DNA from: Synechococcus sp. WH 8101
Lineage (GTDB): Bacteria; Cyanobacteriota; Cyanobacteriia; PCC-6307; Cyanobiaceae
DNA length: 64,000 nucleotides
NCBI RefSeq assembly: GCF_004209775.1
Contig: NZ_CP035914.1
Location: 1-64,000, forward strand
Direction: 5' to 3'
The notes beneath the pieces were generated by a model, which searched no databases, was not told where the DNA came from, and saw only the letters and a list, made by a program, of their open reading frames with translations. This document shows positions 49,839 through 56,056 of the stretch, in pieces; position 1 is the first letter of the stretch, and every line of letters starts with the position of its first letter. A program made the translations under genes and the position numbers.

Positions 49839-50348
49839 TCATATTTGCTTGTATTGCAATGCTTCACAGAGAGAGTCTTTTGATACTGTTAGGATCGGTA
49901 AAGTGTTCTGATAGTATTGAATGCATATATTGCCCTTTTTAGTTACTTCATGAATTGATTGACTGGTCAATATGCTTTTCCCGTATGCAGTATCAGGGAA
50001 AATCATAAACTTAAATGCATTTGCATCTCCCTGATTGCTTTTATGAATGAGTATATCCGTTTTGCCAATCTCAATATTGTTCAATCTTAGGTAGCATGAG
50101 TTGTATTTTGACCACATTCCATATGATGTTTTAGCATCAATCTCTCCATCTGAGTTGCAACTGCTCAAAATTTTGTTTCTATAATCTTCATCAAAAAGTA
50201 ATCTCTCTTCATCTGATCGAATAGATTTGTCAACTTTTTCTGTGTCTTTTGCCTCTGGAAGAGATTTGCTTTGATTTATCGAGGAGCATGAAGTTAATAA
50301 AATAGCAAGGAGAATTAGTGGTTTATGCACTTTCCTCCTCTGATTCAT
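49839..50348 (-). CDS. Putative lipoprotein of the AT-rich island core
   Basis: A 169-aa protein with a lipoprotein signal: basic N-terminus, hydrophobic KPLILLAILLTSC with the lipobox Cys at position 21, then a Ser/Lys/Asp-rich tether. The mature domain has three further cysteines. No family recognised. Strongly AT-rich. Its start overlaps the 3' end of the RHH gene by 26 nt, so it is the last gene of the leftward unit. Confidence 0.65.
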   Translation of the reverse strand: MNQRRKVHKPLILLAILLTSCSSINQSKSLPEAKDTEKVDKSIRSDEERLLFDEDYRNKILSSCNSDGEIDAKTSYGMWSKYNSCYLRLNNIEIGKTDILIHKSNQGDANAFKFMIFPDTAYGKSILTSQSIHEVTKKGNICIQYYQNTLPILTVSKDSLCEALQYKQI

Positions 50349-50511
50349 TTTCTCTATGATCTAAAATTTCAATATCTGAACTTTGTTTTTCTTTGCAAAA
50401 GGTATACAATGCTTCTCTGGTTACAGAAGAAATGGTTCGATTTTCGATAAATGCAAGTTTTTTAAGAGAAAGATGTAAATCATCGGACACCAAAAGAGTT
50501 ATTCTTCTCAT
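50323..50511 (-). CDS. Ribbon-helix-helix (CopG-like) protein, 62 aa
   Basis: Small DNA-binding protein: a strand MRRITLLVSDDLHLSLKKLA followed by two helices (FIENRTISSVTREALYTFC), the MetJ/Arc/CopG pattern. Such proteins are plasmid copy-number regulators, antitoxins or autorepressors. The acidic tail (HRENESEEESA) is variable. It lies just after the 8-bp tandem repeats, which could be its operator. The adjacent gene encodes a lipoprotein, not an obvious toxin. Confidence 0.7.
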   Translation of the reverse strand: MRRITLLVSDDLHLSLKKLAFIENRTISSVTREALYTFCKEKQSSDIEILDHRENESEEESA

Positions 50512-50615
50512 GTGTTTTTAACCACTACACCAAACTCTCATGTTAGAAGCAGGCATGTCAAGTTGCAGCACTGCATTTTGCTGCTTTATGCAGTTTTCGC
50601 ATTATGTGCTTTGTG

Positions 50616-50651
50616 GCAGCACAGCAGCACAGCAGCACAGCAGCACAGCAG
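50616..50651. repeat. 8-bp tandem repeat GCAGCACA x 4.5
   Basis: Four perfect copies of GCAGCACA plus GCAG, in the gap between two leftward genes. A single extra GCAGCAC lies at 50565-50571. In this AT-rich setting it could be an iteron-like protein-binding array or a slippage-prone promoter element. Confidence 0.85.
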
Positions 50652-50653
50652 TT

Positions 50654-50863
50654 TTACTCTCTTAAACTGCTATTGACTATGTTTTCTCCAAACAATTTGT
50701 TCTCTTCTGCTTGAAGGTGTTCTTTTTTCCAGTGCGATATTTGTTCTTTGAGATAGTTTATTGATGATAAATCTTCCTTTTGCTCTTCGTCCAACGCATA
50801 TAGTTTTGAATAGTAAAACTCAAGTCGTTCTTCGATTTCACGAATAGAATATGTCTTTTGCAT
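50654..50863 (-). CDS. Small coiled-coil island protein (69 aa)
   Basis: A 69-aa protein predicted to be almost entirely helical (SIREIEERLEFYYSKLYALD, then Glu/Lys-rich helices). No family recognised. It starts 12 nt after the stop of the 43-aa RHH gene and ends 2 nt before the tandem repeats, in the leftward gene row of the AT-rich core. Confidence 0.55.
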   Translation of the reverse strand: MQKTYSIREIEERLEFYYSKLYALDEEQKEDLSSINYLKEQISHWKKEHLQAEENKLFGENIVNSSLRE

Positions 50864-50875
50864 TTCTAAATCTCG

Positions 50876-51007
50876 TTACCTTTTGTGTTTAGTGTTGTAA
50901 GAGTCTCTGATTAGATCTTCCAGAAGATCCTCAATAGAGATTCTTCTCTTTTTAGACAACTCTACAAGCATGTGATAATGAACGTTGCTTAACTTGATTT
51001 GTTTCAT
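50876..51007 (-). CDS. Ribbon-helix-helix-like protein, 43 aa
   Basis: A very short gene read directly from the minus strand: ATG at 51007, TAA at 50876. The protein starts MKQIKLSNVHYHMLVELSKK and continues RRISIEDLLEDLIRDSY, fitting a strand plus two helices as in minimal RHH proteins. It lies 6 nt after the 63-aa gene and 12 nt before the coiled-coil gene. No strong Shine-Dalgarno is visible, so translation may be coupled. Confidence 0.5.
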   Translation of the reverse strand: MKQIKLSNVHYHMLVELSKKRRISIEDLLEDLIRDSYNTKHKR

Positions 51008-51013
51008 TGTTAA

Positions 51014-51205
51014 TCAGATAAAAGTCAGATCCTTCTGCTGCTGATGCACTTTGTAAAGATACTTAAGTGCATATTTGTGTAGATCAGAACGAGTAGGTAT
51101 GCATAAGTCGTCTATAAGTGATTTTTCAAGATTCCAGAAAGCACCTGCTTCTCTCTCCTTATAAGACATCTGGAATCTATTTTGTTTCTTGTTTAATACT
51201 GGCAT
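51014..51205 (-). CDS. Small island protein (63 aa), unknown
   Basis: A basic 63-aa protein (PVLNKKQNRFQMSYKEREAG) with a helical C-terminus (RSDLHKYALKYLYKVHQQQK). AGGAG lies 8 nt before the ATG, giving a confident start. First gene of the leftward unit running to the lipoprotein. No family recognised; could be a nucleic-acid-binding or regulatory peptide. Confidence 0.6.
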   Translation of the reverse strand: MPVLNKKQNRFQMSYKEREAGAFWNLEKSLIDDLCIPTRSDLHKYALKYLYKVHQQQKDLTFI

Positions 51206-51579
51206 TCTTTGTGACTCCTTTTGGTGTATTGATGTTCAAGTGGGGTTTTTCAGATTATCCTGTAACTTTATTGGTCTCAGTCTAGGATCACCAGACATAC
51301 TTTCTTCAAACCAATTCTAAATTACTTTCTTAATGCTTTCACTCACCTTCGGTTCGTGAAAATGCCTGCGGCATGAACTCTCTTGGGACTTTATGGTTAA
51401 GACCAAAGGGACAATTTCCTGAAACCCCTTATGTATTATATAGACAAATTAGAAGTTTAAGATGCACTCTTGCCTTGAATTCACTATGTTTACATTATAA
51501 TTGAAATTTGATGCTTTGTCAAGTCTATTTGGCTCAGTAGGGTGTTGACTTATGTGGTGTCTTGTGTCATAATTCACTC
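51206..51579. other. AT-rich non-coding gap with two small hairpins
   Basis: 374 nt between divergent island genes. I see no gene. Two dyads sit side by side: TTCAC...GTGAA (51338-51360, with an inner ACC/GGT) and ATGCC-TGC-GGCAT (51362-51374). The gap should contain the divergent promoters of the leftward unit and the zinc-ribbon gene. Confidence 0.5.
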
Positions 51580-51972
51580 ATGACTGAAGAGTCAATAATA
51601 TGCATTTCACACTTAAATCTAATGAATATCACGGATTGCGTTAAACAGATCAAAGATGCCCTTGTCATTTCTGTCGAAGGTAAAACAGTCTATCCAGAAG
51701 ATTTCCCAATTAAAGATGGTTGGGGGATAGGTTTTAAGTTTGCTTGTCCATATTGCTGTCATAGAAAGCAGAGACCATCCAAGAAAAGAGAAAAGTGTGC
51801 GAGGATTTACCCAGTAACAGGTTGTTATACCTATAGATTTAGTTGCAATAAGTGTAATCAGTCTATGAGTATTCACAAATTTCTTGAAAACAAATTCCCT
51901 TGTGTATATCAAAGATACATGAGGGAAAAGATGATGCGGCAGAAAGACTATCGTCCAAAATTCAATGATTGA
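51580..51972 (+). CDS. Zinc-ribbon protein of the island (130 aa)
   Basis: A 130-aa protein with two CxxC knuckles, FACPYCCHRKQRPSKK and RFSCNKCNQSMSIHKF, about 35 residues apart, forming a zinc ribbon. The arrangement recalls the zinc-binding module of CHC2-type primases, but no TOPRIM catalytic region is present, so it may be a nucleic-acid-binding fragment or regulator. The ATG at 51580 is chosen; 51622 is possible. AT-rich. Confidence 0.6.
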   Translation: MTEESIICISHLNLMNITDCVKQIKDALVISVEGKTVYPEDFPIKDGWGIGFKFACPYCCHRKQRPSKKREKCARIYPVTGCYTYRFSCNKCNQSMSIHKFLENKFPCVYQRYMREKMMRQKDYRPKFND

Positions 51973-52071
51973 TTTTTCCCCTTTGATTTGCGTCAAGCAA
52001 GATGGTTTTCATCTTCGGTTCTACAGTAATAATAGATTGCCTGAGAATTCCAAAGAAGAGATAGAAGATAT

Positions 52072-52431
52072 CTAGTTCATGATGCTTGTTTTGCATTTTG
52101 CCTCCTTTGTCCCAATGTCCTCCCCTTTCTTGTCGAAATTTGCAAGCAACTCGTTTGTTTTTGCATTGTAAATGAAACTTGCTCTTCCCATTGCGTCGTT
52201 GCCCATAGATGCGTAGACAATTTCGTCTATCTCTGCTGATGGCATTACTTCGTTGTAGACTTGATTTCCTATCTTGACGAAGACCAATTCATTTTTCTTG
52301 GGTCTGTAGATAAAGGTTTCTTCGTTGGTGCAACTAATTAGGATTTGTGGATTGTCGGAGAGGGTCTTGTAAGCAACTGCTCCTGCTGCTGCAACAACTG
52401 CTGTTGCTGTTGCCAAAAGGATTTTCTTCAT
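52072..52431 (-). CDS. Small exported or membrane-anchored island protein
   Basis: A 119-aa protein with an N-terminal hydrophobic signal (KKILLATATAVVAAAGAVAY) and a mature part with two cysteines (LISCTNEE and EAKCKTS). The beta-rich central region has the look of a surface or inhibitor domain. No family recognised. It lies 8 nt after the serine recombinase stop and is probably co-transcribed with it. Confidence 0.6.
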   Translation of the reverse strand: MKKILLATATAVVAAAGAVAYKTLSDNPQILISCTNEETFIYRPKKNELVFVKIGNQVYNEVMPSAEIDEIVYASMGNDAMGRASFIYNAKTNELLANFDKKGEDIGTKEAKCKTSIMN

Positions 52432-52439
52432 CGGACTGC

Positions 52440-53012
52440 CTATGCTTCCTTGATGATGCGGGTAATGGTTGCAAGAGCAAGTCCTGTCTGCTCCTTGATT
52501 GACCTGTAGGACTCCCCTTCCTTACGGAGACGAAGCACCAAGGACTCCTTCTTCCCAGTGGTCTTGGGTCTTCCACCAAGGTTCCCTCCTGTTCTTCTGC
52601 GGTGCTCCACGGACTCTCTGCTCCTCTCTTGGATCAGAGATCTCTCCACCTCAGAAAGTCCCGTAAGCAGTCCCACGACCAGGGGTGCCATCTTTCCCAG
52701 TGCTTGCGTATCGATCAGACCATCCAGGGTCTTCACATGGATCCCCTGCTGTTGGAGGTCGTTCAGTCGGTTGATCACTTCGACCTGAGACCTGCCCAGT
52801 CGATCCAACTTAGCAACGCAGAGAAGATCTCCTTTGCGGAGGACTGACAAGCAAGCACGGAGTTGGTGTCGTTGATCCAGGGTCGTGGTGCTGGAGACCT
52901 TCTCAGAGAAGACCTCTTCGCAACCTGCTTCCTTCAGTTCTTGGACCTGAGCATCCAGACCCTGCTGTTGGTGGGTCGTGGATGTCCTTGCGTAACCGAT
53001 TTTCCGTCCCAT
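52440..53012 (-). CDS. Small serine recombinase (resolvase/invertase family)
   Basis: A 190-aa resolvase/invertase. The nucleophile is Ser11 in IGYARTSTTHQQQGLDAQ; other conserved pieces are LCVAKLDRLGRS and LTGLSEVERSLIQERSRES. A C-terminal HTH ends the protein (SYRSIKEQTGLALATITR). The ATG at 53012 is chosen over an extension to 53081, which would cover the site cluster just upstream. It may resolve cointegrates or invert a segment of the island. Confidence 0.88.
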   Translation of the reverse strand: MGRKIGYARTSTTHQQQGLDAQVQELKEAGCEEVFSEKVSSTTTLDQRHQLRACLSVLRKGDLLCVAKLDRLGRSQVEVINRLNDLQQQGIHVKTLDGLIDTQALGKMAPLVVGLLTGLSEVERSLIQERSRESVEHRRRTGGNLGGRPKTTGKKESLVLRLRKEGESYRSIKEQTGLALATITRIIKEA

Positions 53013-53013
53013 C

Positions 53014-53150
53014 TGTTCGGAAAGAGTGAGCCTTTCTAGAATTACAACCCGAACACCCTTTCCGAACAACATCGCACCCAAAAAACTTAGTTCCGTCGGT
53101 TGTTCGTTTTTGTCTGAGGAACTCCTGAGTCTCCGAACAGCAACCGAACA
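53014..53150. repeat. CCGAACA site cluster upstream of the serine recombinase
   Basis: Within 137 bp are TGTTCGG (53014) and CCGAACA at 53049, 53062, 53132 and 53144, plus a partial GGTTGTTCG near 53098. TGTTCGGAAAG (53014-53024) and CTTTCCGAACA (53058-53068) form a perfect 11-bp inverted repeat. The position directly before the recombinase gene suggests a res-like recombination site or operator. Confidence 0.65.
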
Positions 53151-53197
53151 CCGATCTCTTGCTATGACTAATACGCATGTATTCGTGGAGGGTGATC

Positions 53198-53446
53198 ATG
53201 GGAGACGGGTGGTTGTCGGACCCCGAAACGACCTGGACCTATCGGTTCCATCGGGATGACAAGTCCTGGGTGAGAGACCCCAAGGTCTTTGTGGATATGG
53301 GTCGTCCGATGTCCGATGGGTCTGCTGCTCTGCTGAAGACTCGTCGGCACATACGAAGGGAGCAAGCAGAGTCCATGTGGAAGGACCTGGTGCGTAAGGG
53401 GTGGAAGAAGGTCCCTGCTGTCTGGGGTCCTGACGCAGAACCCTGA
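53198..53446 (+). CDS. DUF1651 family protein
   Basis: An 82-aa protein with the DUF1651 pattern: GWLSDPETTW, a central DDKSWVRDPKVFVDMGRP, LLKTRRHIRREQAESMW, and an ending KGWKKVPAVWG. The family is largely restricted to picocyanobacteria and its function is unknown. The ATG at 53198 has GGAGG just upstream; an ATG at 53177 is less likely. The ISAs1 element inserted 13 nt past its stop. Confidence 0.78.
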   Translation: MGDGWLSDPETTWTYRFHRDDKSWVRDPKVFVDMGRPMSDGSAALLKTRRHIRREQAESMWKDLVRKGWKKVPAVWGPDAEP

Positions 53447-53459
53447 GACCGCACCAGTC

Positions 53460-53469
53460 CCTAATGCAC
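53460..53469 (+). repeat. Target site duplication of the IS, left copy
   Basis: CCTAATGCAC, repeated exactly at 54734-54743 on the other side of the insertion sequence. Confidence 0.85.
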
Positions 53470-54733
53470 CAGGGCTGCCTGAAAGTCATTCGGAATTCGC
53501 CTGCGCGAGCCGAACCCCACCCAACGCCAGCATCCCTTTGATGTCGTAGGCCAGCTCCCGGAAGCCCTGGCGGATTGAGCGATAGCCACCACGGCGCAGC
53601 AGGTTCATCACCACGGTTCGCAGGAAGGAGAACACGCCGACACCGGTCCGATTGGTGTAGCGGTGTGCGTCCTCACCGAGCTGCGTATCGCGCACCCAGT
53701 GCCACTCGTTCTCAATGCTCCATCGCTGACGGACCAGTCGCAGCAGAGCATCTGGTGTGGTGCGCAGGCTGGTGATGAATCTGTGGCAGGCGATGTCCCG
53801 CTTGCCTTTGAGGGTCGTGCTGCTGGTGATCACCTCCACGATCCAGGCGCTGCCTGGCCAGTTCGCCTTGATGTGCTCTGGCGCCTCTTTGGCCTTGAGT
53901 TCCCAGCGTGTCTGGCGTCCGTGCCGCTTCTCGACATCCGTTGCTGCAAAAGGGATCTTGCGCTTTCCCTCGAACTGGCAGCCGATCTGCCGGTACAGGA
54001 TCTTTTGGTTGGATTTGACGGTCAACAGGAGGTCGGCCCCCTGCTCCAGGCACCAGCGAAAAACGCCTGTGTCGTGTGCAGTGCGTCGGCCTGGATCAGG
54101 ACGCCATTGAGATCAAGCGTGCTGAGCAGCTCCTTGAGCGCTGCCTTCTCACTGGACTCGTGGGTGTCATAGGTCGTCTGGGCCAACGCCACCCCAAGGG
54201 CTCGGGCGTAGACGGTGACCTGGGCAACGAACCGGTGGTTGCCGTCATCTGTCTCGATGGCGGAGCCCCGCAGGGTTTTCCCGTCGCAGACCAGTTGGTC
54301 CAGACCCTCGGCGCCACCTGGGATCTGGCTGATCATCCAGGCCTGCAGCACCTCGCCAAACTGCTGAAGATGCGCCTTATTGAACAGGTAAAGGAAGGTG
54401 GCATCTGACGGCCAGCGCTTGAAGTTCAGGTCCAGGGCCTGGTTCAGCGCCTCCCGGTGCCGCTTGGCAAAAGCCTCCAGATCGCGAGAGCTCCTGCAGC
54501 CGCTCAGGATCCCAAGCACCGCCACCAACAGCAGGAACCACTGCGGGTAACGCACGCCACGCCGGTAGCGGCCGTCGGGAATGGCCTTGAGAAAGTTGAT
54601 CAGATCATCCGGTGCGCTCAGATCAGCTGCAACGGAGGCGGTTTCGGGCATCGGGAGCGGTGAGACCCGCTGACGAAACCCAATGGTGACAGGCCCGCCA
54701 AGGACTACAGGGACAGACTTTTAGGCGGCCCTG
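53470..54733 (-). mobile_element. ISAs1-family insertion sequence (1264 bp)
   Basis: Terminal inverted repeats CAGGGCTGCCTGAAAGTC (left) and CAGGGCCGCCTAAAAGTC (right, complement) match at 16 of 18 positions. A perfect 10-bp target duplication flanks them. The element encodes one transposase frame broken by a 1-nt shift. It is GC-rich like the host genes, unlike the island core, which suggests a recent arrival from a host-like genome. Confidence 0.9.
53486..54651 (-). pseudogene. ISAs1-family transposase, split by a -1 shift
   Basis: N-terminal part from ATG 54651 (DLINFLKAIPDGRYRRGVRY, DGKTLRGS, QADALHTTQAFF) runs out of frame after a TTTTTC run. The continuation in the next frame reads RWCLEQGADLLLTVKSNQKI and then RWSIENEWHWVRDTQLGEDA to a TGA inside the left inverted repeat. 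A -1 slip at the T-run (plus-strand 54059-54063) or one missing T explains it. Fused length about 388 aa, normal for ISAs1 DDE transposases. Confidence 0.85.
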
Positions 54734-54743
54734 CCTAATGCAC
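54734..54743 (+). repeat. Target site duplication of the IS, right copy
   Basis: CCTAATGCAC, identical to 53460-53469. Confidence 0.85.
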
Positions 54744-54892
54744 GGGTTTCACCTGCGTTTCACCCGACGGGGACACGATTTCTCTGCGTCTGAAGACGTT
54801 CCTTCTGCTTCACGACTTCTCTATAGATGCGTCGTCAGACCCCTCTAGAACCCTCTGTGAGAGGTGCTTCTGGGTTTCACCCCCGTTTCCCC
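54744..54892 (+). repeat. Right-end paired GTTTCACC motifs
   Basis: Pairs at 54746/54757 and 54874/54885 (the last is GTTTCCCC), each 11 bp apart, in the same orientation as those at the left end. 54744-54765 equals 45891-45912. The non-coding stretch from the IS to 55028 also holds a CTGGGG...CCCCAG dyad (54900-54925, 14-nt loop) and the right attachment repeat; I see no gene in it. Confidence 0.72.
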
Positions 54893-54948
54893 ACCTAAAC
54901 TGGGGTTGAATCCACGAGTCCCCAGCAGGACGGGTGCTGAACTGGACT

Positions 54949-54963
54949 ATCGAGTGGGAATAG
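54949..54963 (+). repeat. Right attachment repeat (attR)
   Basis: ATCGAGTGGGAATAG, a 14/15 copy of the guaA terminus at 45838-45852. Read in the guaA frame it still encodes I-E-W-E-stop. Confidence 0.8.
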
Positions 54964-55028
54964 GGCCGATCAGGGGCTGGTGATCCAGGCCCATCATCGA
55001 TACCCTGAGCCCCCGGCCTGATTGTGTT

Positions 55029-55640
55029 GTGACCGCTGCCCAACAGCAGGACCAGCAGCTGCAGCGGCGTCTGCAGCAGGACAGCATTCAGCTGGCCGGT
55101 AAGACGATCTACATCAATCCGTTTCTCTACTGGCGCCGTTTCGACAGCAACACCGATCGCTGGTTGCGGGAGCCCGGTCAGCTGGGTGAAGAGCAGATCC
55201 GTAGCAACCGCGGTCGCTTTTATCCCGAACTGGCCTGGGATCTGCTCGACGAGGACGCCGTCCGCATCAAGGACGGTGCCGTGGAGATGTTTCTCAAGAG
55301 CCTGGAGCTGATCAGTACCTTTCATCCCGAGCTCACCTCCGGCCAGCTGCTGGAGGTGGAGCGCAAGATGGCGGTCACCAAGAAGCGCTCGTTTGAGCGC
55401 TGGGTGGAGAAGTCGTATCGCCGGCGCTTCAAGCAGGAGGTGCGGGAGCGGCGCCGTTTCGCCCGCGACCGTTTCCTGCGGGGGTGGCGGGAGTGGCTGG
55501 CGCTCGACACCACCCATCAGGCGATCGCTCCCCTGCTGGCTTTGATCGTGTTGGCGGCGGTGGGGGGGTGGACCCTTGGGGCTTCACAGTCGAGTTGCCC
55601 CACATTGATGCTGCCCGCAGAGCAGACTGGAGAGCGCTGA
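55029..55640 (+). CDS. Conserved cyanobacterial protein with a C-terminal membrane span
   Basis: A 203-aa protein: charged, helical body (FLYWRRFDSNTDRWLREPGQ, then an Arg-rich region about 120-165) and one C-terminal membrane span (IAPLLALIVLAAVGGWTLGA). GTG start. It is the first host gene after the island, so in an island-free relative it should follow guaA directly. Function unknown. Confidence 0.75.
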   Translation: MTAAQQQDQQLQRRLQQDSIQLAGKTIYINPFLYWRRFDSNTDRWLREPGQLGEEQIRSNRGRFYPELAWDLLDEDAVRIKDGAVEMFLKSLELISTFHPELTSGQLLEVERKMAVTKKRSFERWVEKSYRRRFKQEVRERRRFARDRFLRGWREWLALDTTHQAIAPLLALIVLAAVGGWTLGASQSSCPTLMLPAEQTGER

Positions 55641-55652
55641 TCGCCCCGGGCC

Positions 55653-56036
55653 ATGGCCGACTCCCGACCCTTCGACGCCATGCGGCTGGCCCTGATGCAG
55701 GACGTGTTGCCGGTGGGGCTGGCGTTGCTGGACCGGGCGCGGCGTGGTGGTCCCGGCCGGGTGGTGGAGAGCTTCACGACCTCGCCCGAGCCGTTCAGTG
55801 ATCTGCGCTCGGAGGGAGAGCCGGCGGCGCGTGAGCTGCGCGAACGCCTCGATCAGGTGAGCCCTGGTCTGGGTAATCCGGTGATGGAAGTAGCTGTGGA
55901 GGTGGAGGAGACGGTCGACGAGAAGGTGAAGGAGGAGTTGCCCGTGACGGTGGAAGACGAACGGCTGGCCCTGCAGGAAGCCCTGACCCGGATCGAGCAA
56001 CGTCTTGTGCAGCTGCGGCAGCAGCTTGCATCCTGA
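55653..56036 (+). CDS. Conserved hypothetical protein (127 aa)
   Basis: A 127-aa acidic protein with FDAMRLALMQDVLPVGLALL at the N-terminus and a coiled-coil C-terminus (ALTRIEQRLVQLRQQLAS). It lies 12 nt after the previous gene and 20 nt before mrdA, so it is probably in one operon with them and may aid cell-envelope functions. No family recognised. Confidence 0.7.
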   Translation: MADSRPFDAMRLALMQDVLPVGLALLDRARRGGPGRVVESFTTSPEPFSDLRSEGEPAARELRERLDQVSPGLGNPVMEVAVEVEETVDEKVKEELPVTVEDERLALQEALTRIEQRLVQLRQQLAS

Positions 56037-56056
56037 GGGCATGGTCTGACCCCGCC

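Larger units (their letters stand above)
45838..54963. mobile_element. Integrative genomic island at the 3' end of guaA
   Basis: About 9.1 kb bounded by a 15-bp direct repeat (14/15 identical) spanning the last codons and stop of guaA. It carries a tyrosine recombinase beside the left end, a serine recombinase, an ISAs1-type IS, orphan small genes and an AT-rich core unlike the flanking DNA. Repeated GTTTCACC motifs lie just inside both ends. It is not in a tRNA gene. The host gene order resumes at 55029. No replication, conjugation or capsid genes are recognised, so it is probably a non-autonomous or satellite-like element, or a decayed one. Confidence 0.85.

Noticed and set aside
50511-50545. 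A tRNA-like string (minus-strand GGTGTAGTGGTTAAAAAC) near the RHH gene
   Set aside because: It looks like a D-arm but no acceptor, anticodon or T-arm could be paired around it, so it is not a tRNA remnant.
50616-50651. Tandem repeats as a CRISPR array
   Set aside because: The 8-bp units are directly abutting with no spacers, and there are no cas genes.
53132-53150. GAAC-N7-GAAC resembling an alphaproteobacterial LexA box
   Set aside because: Cyanobacterial LexA uses a different motif, and the sequence belongs to a larger CCGAACA cluster better linked to the serine recombinase.
54744-54765. The 22-bp terminal repeat as a second attachment core
   Set aside because: It lies inside the island on both sides, in addition to the guaA-derived repeat, and is built from the phased GTTTCACC motif, so an arm-type site fits better.
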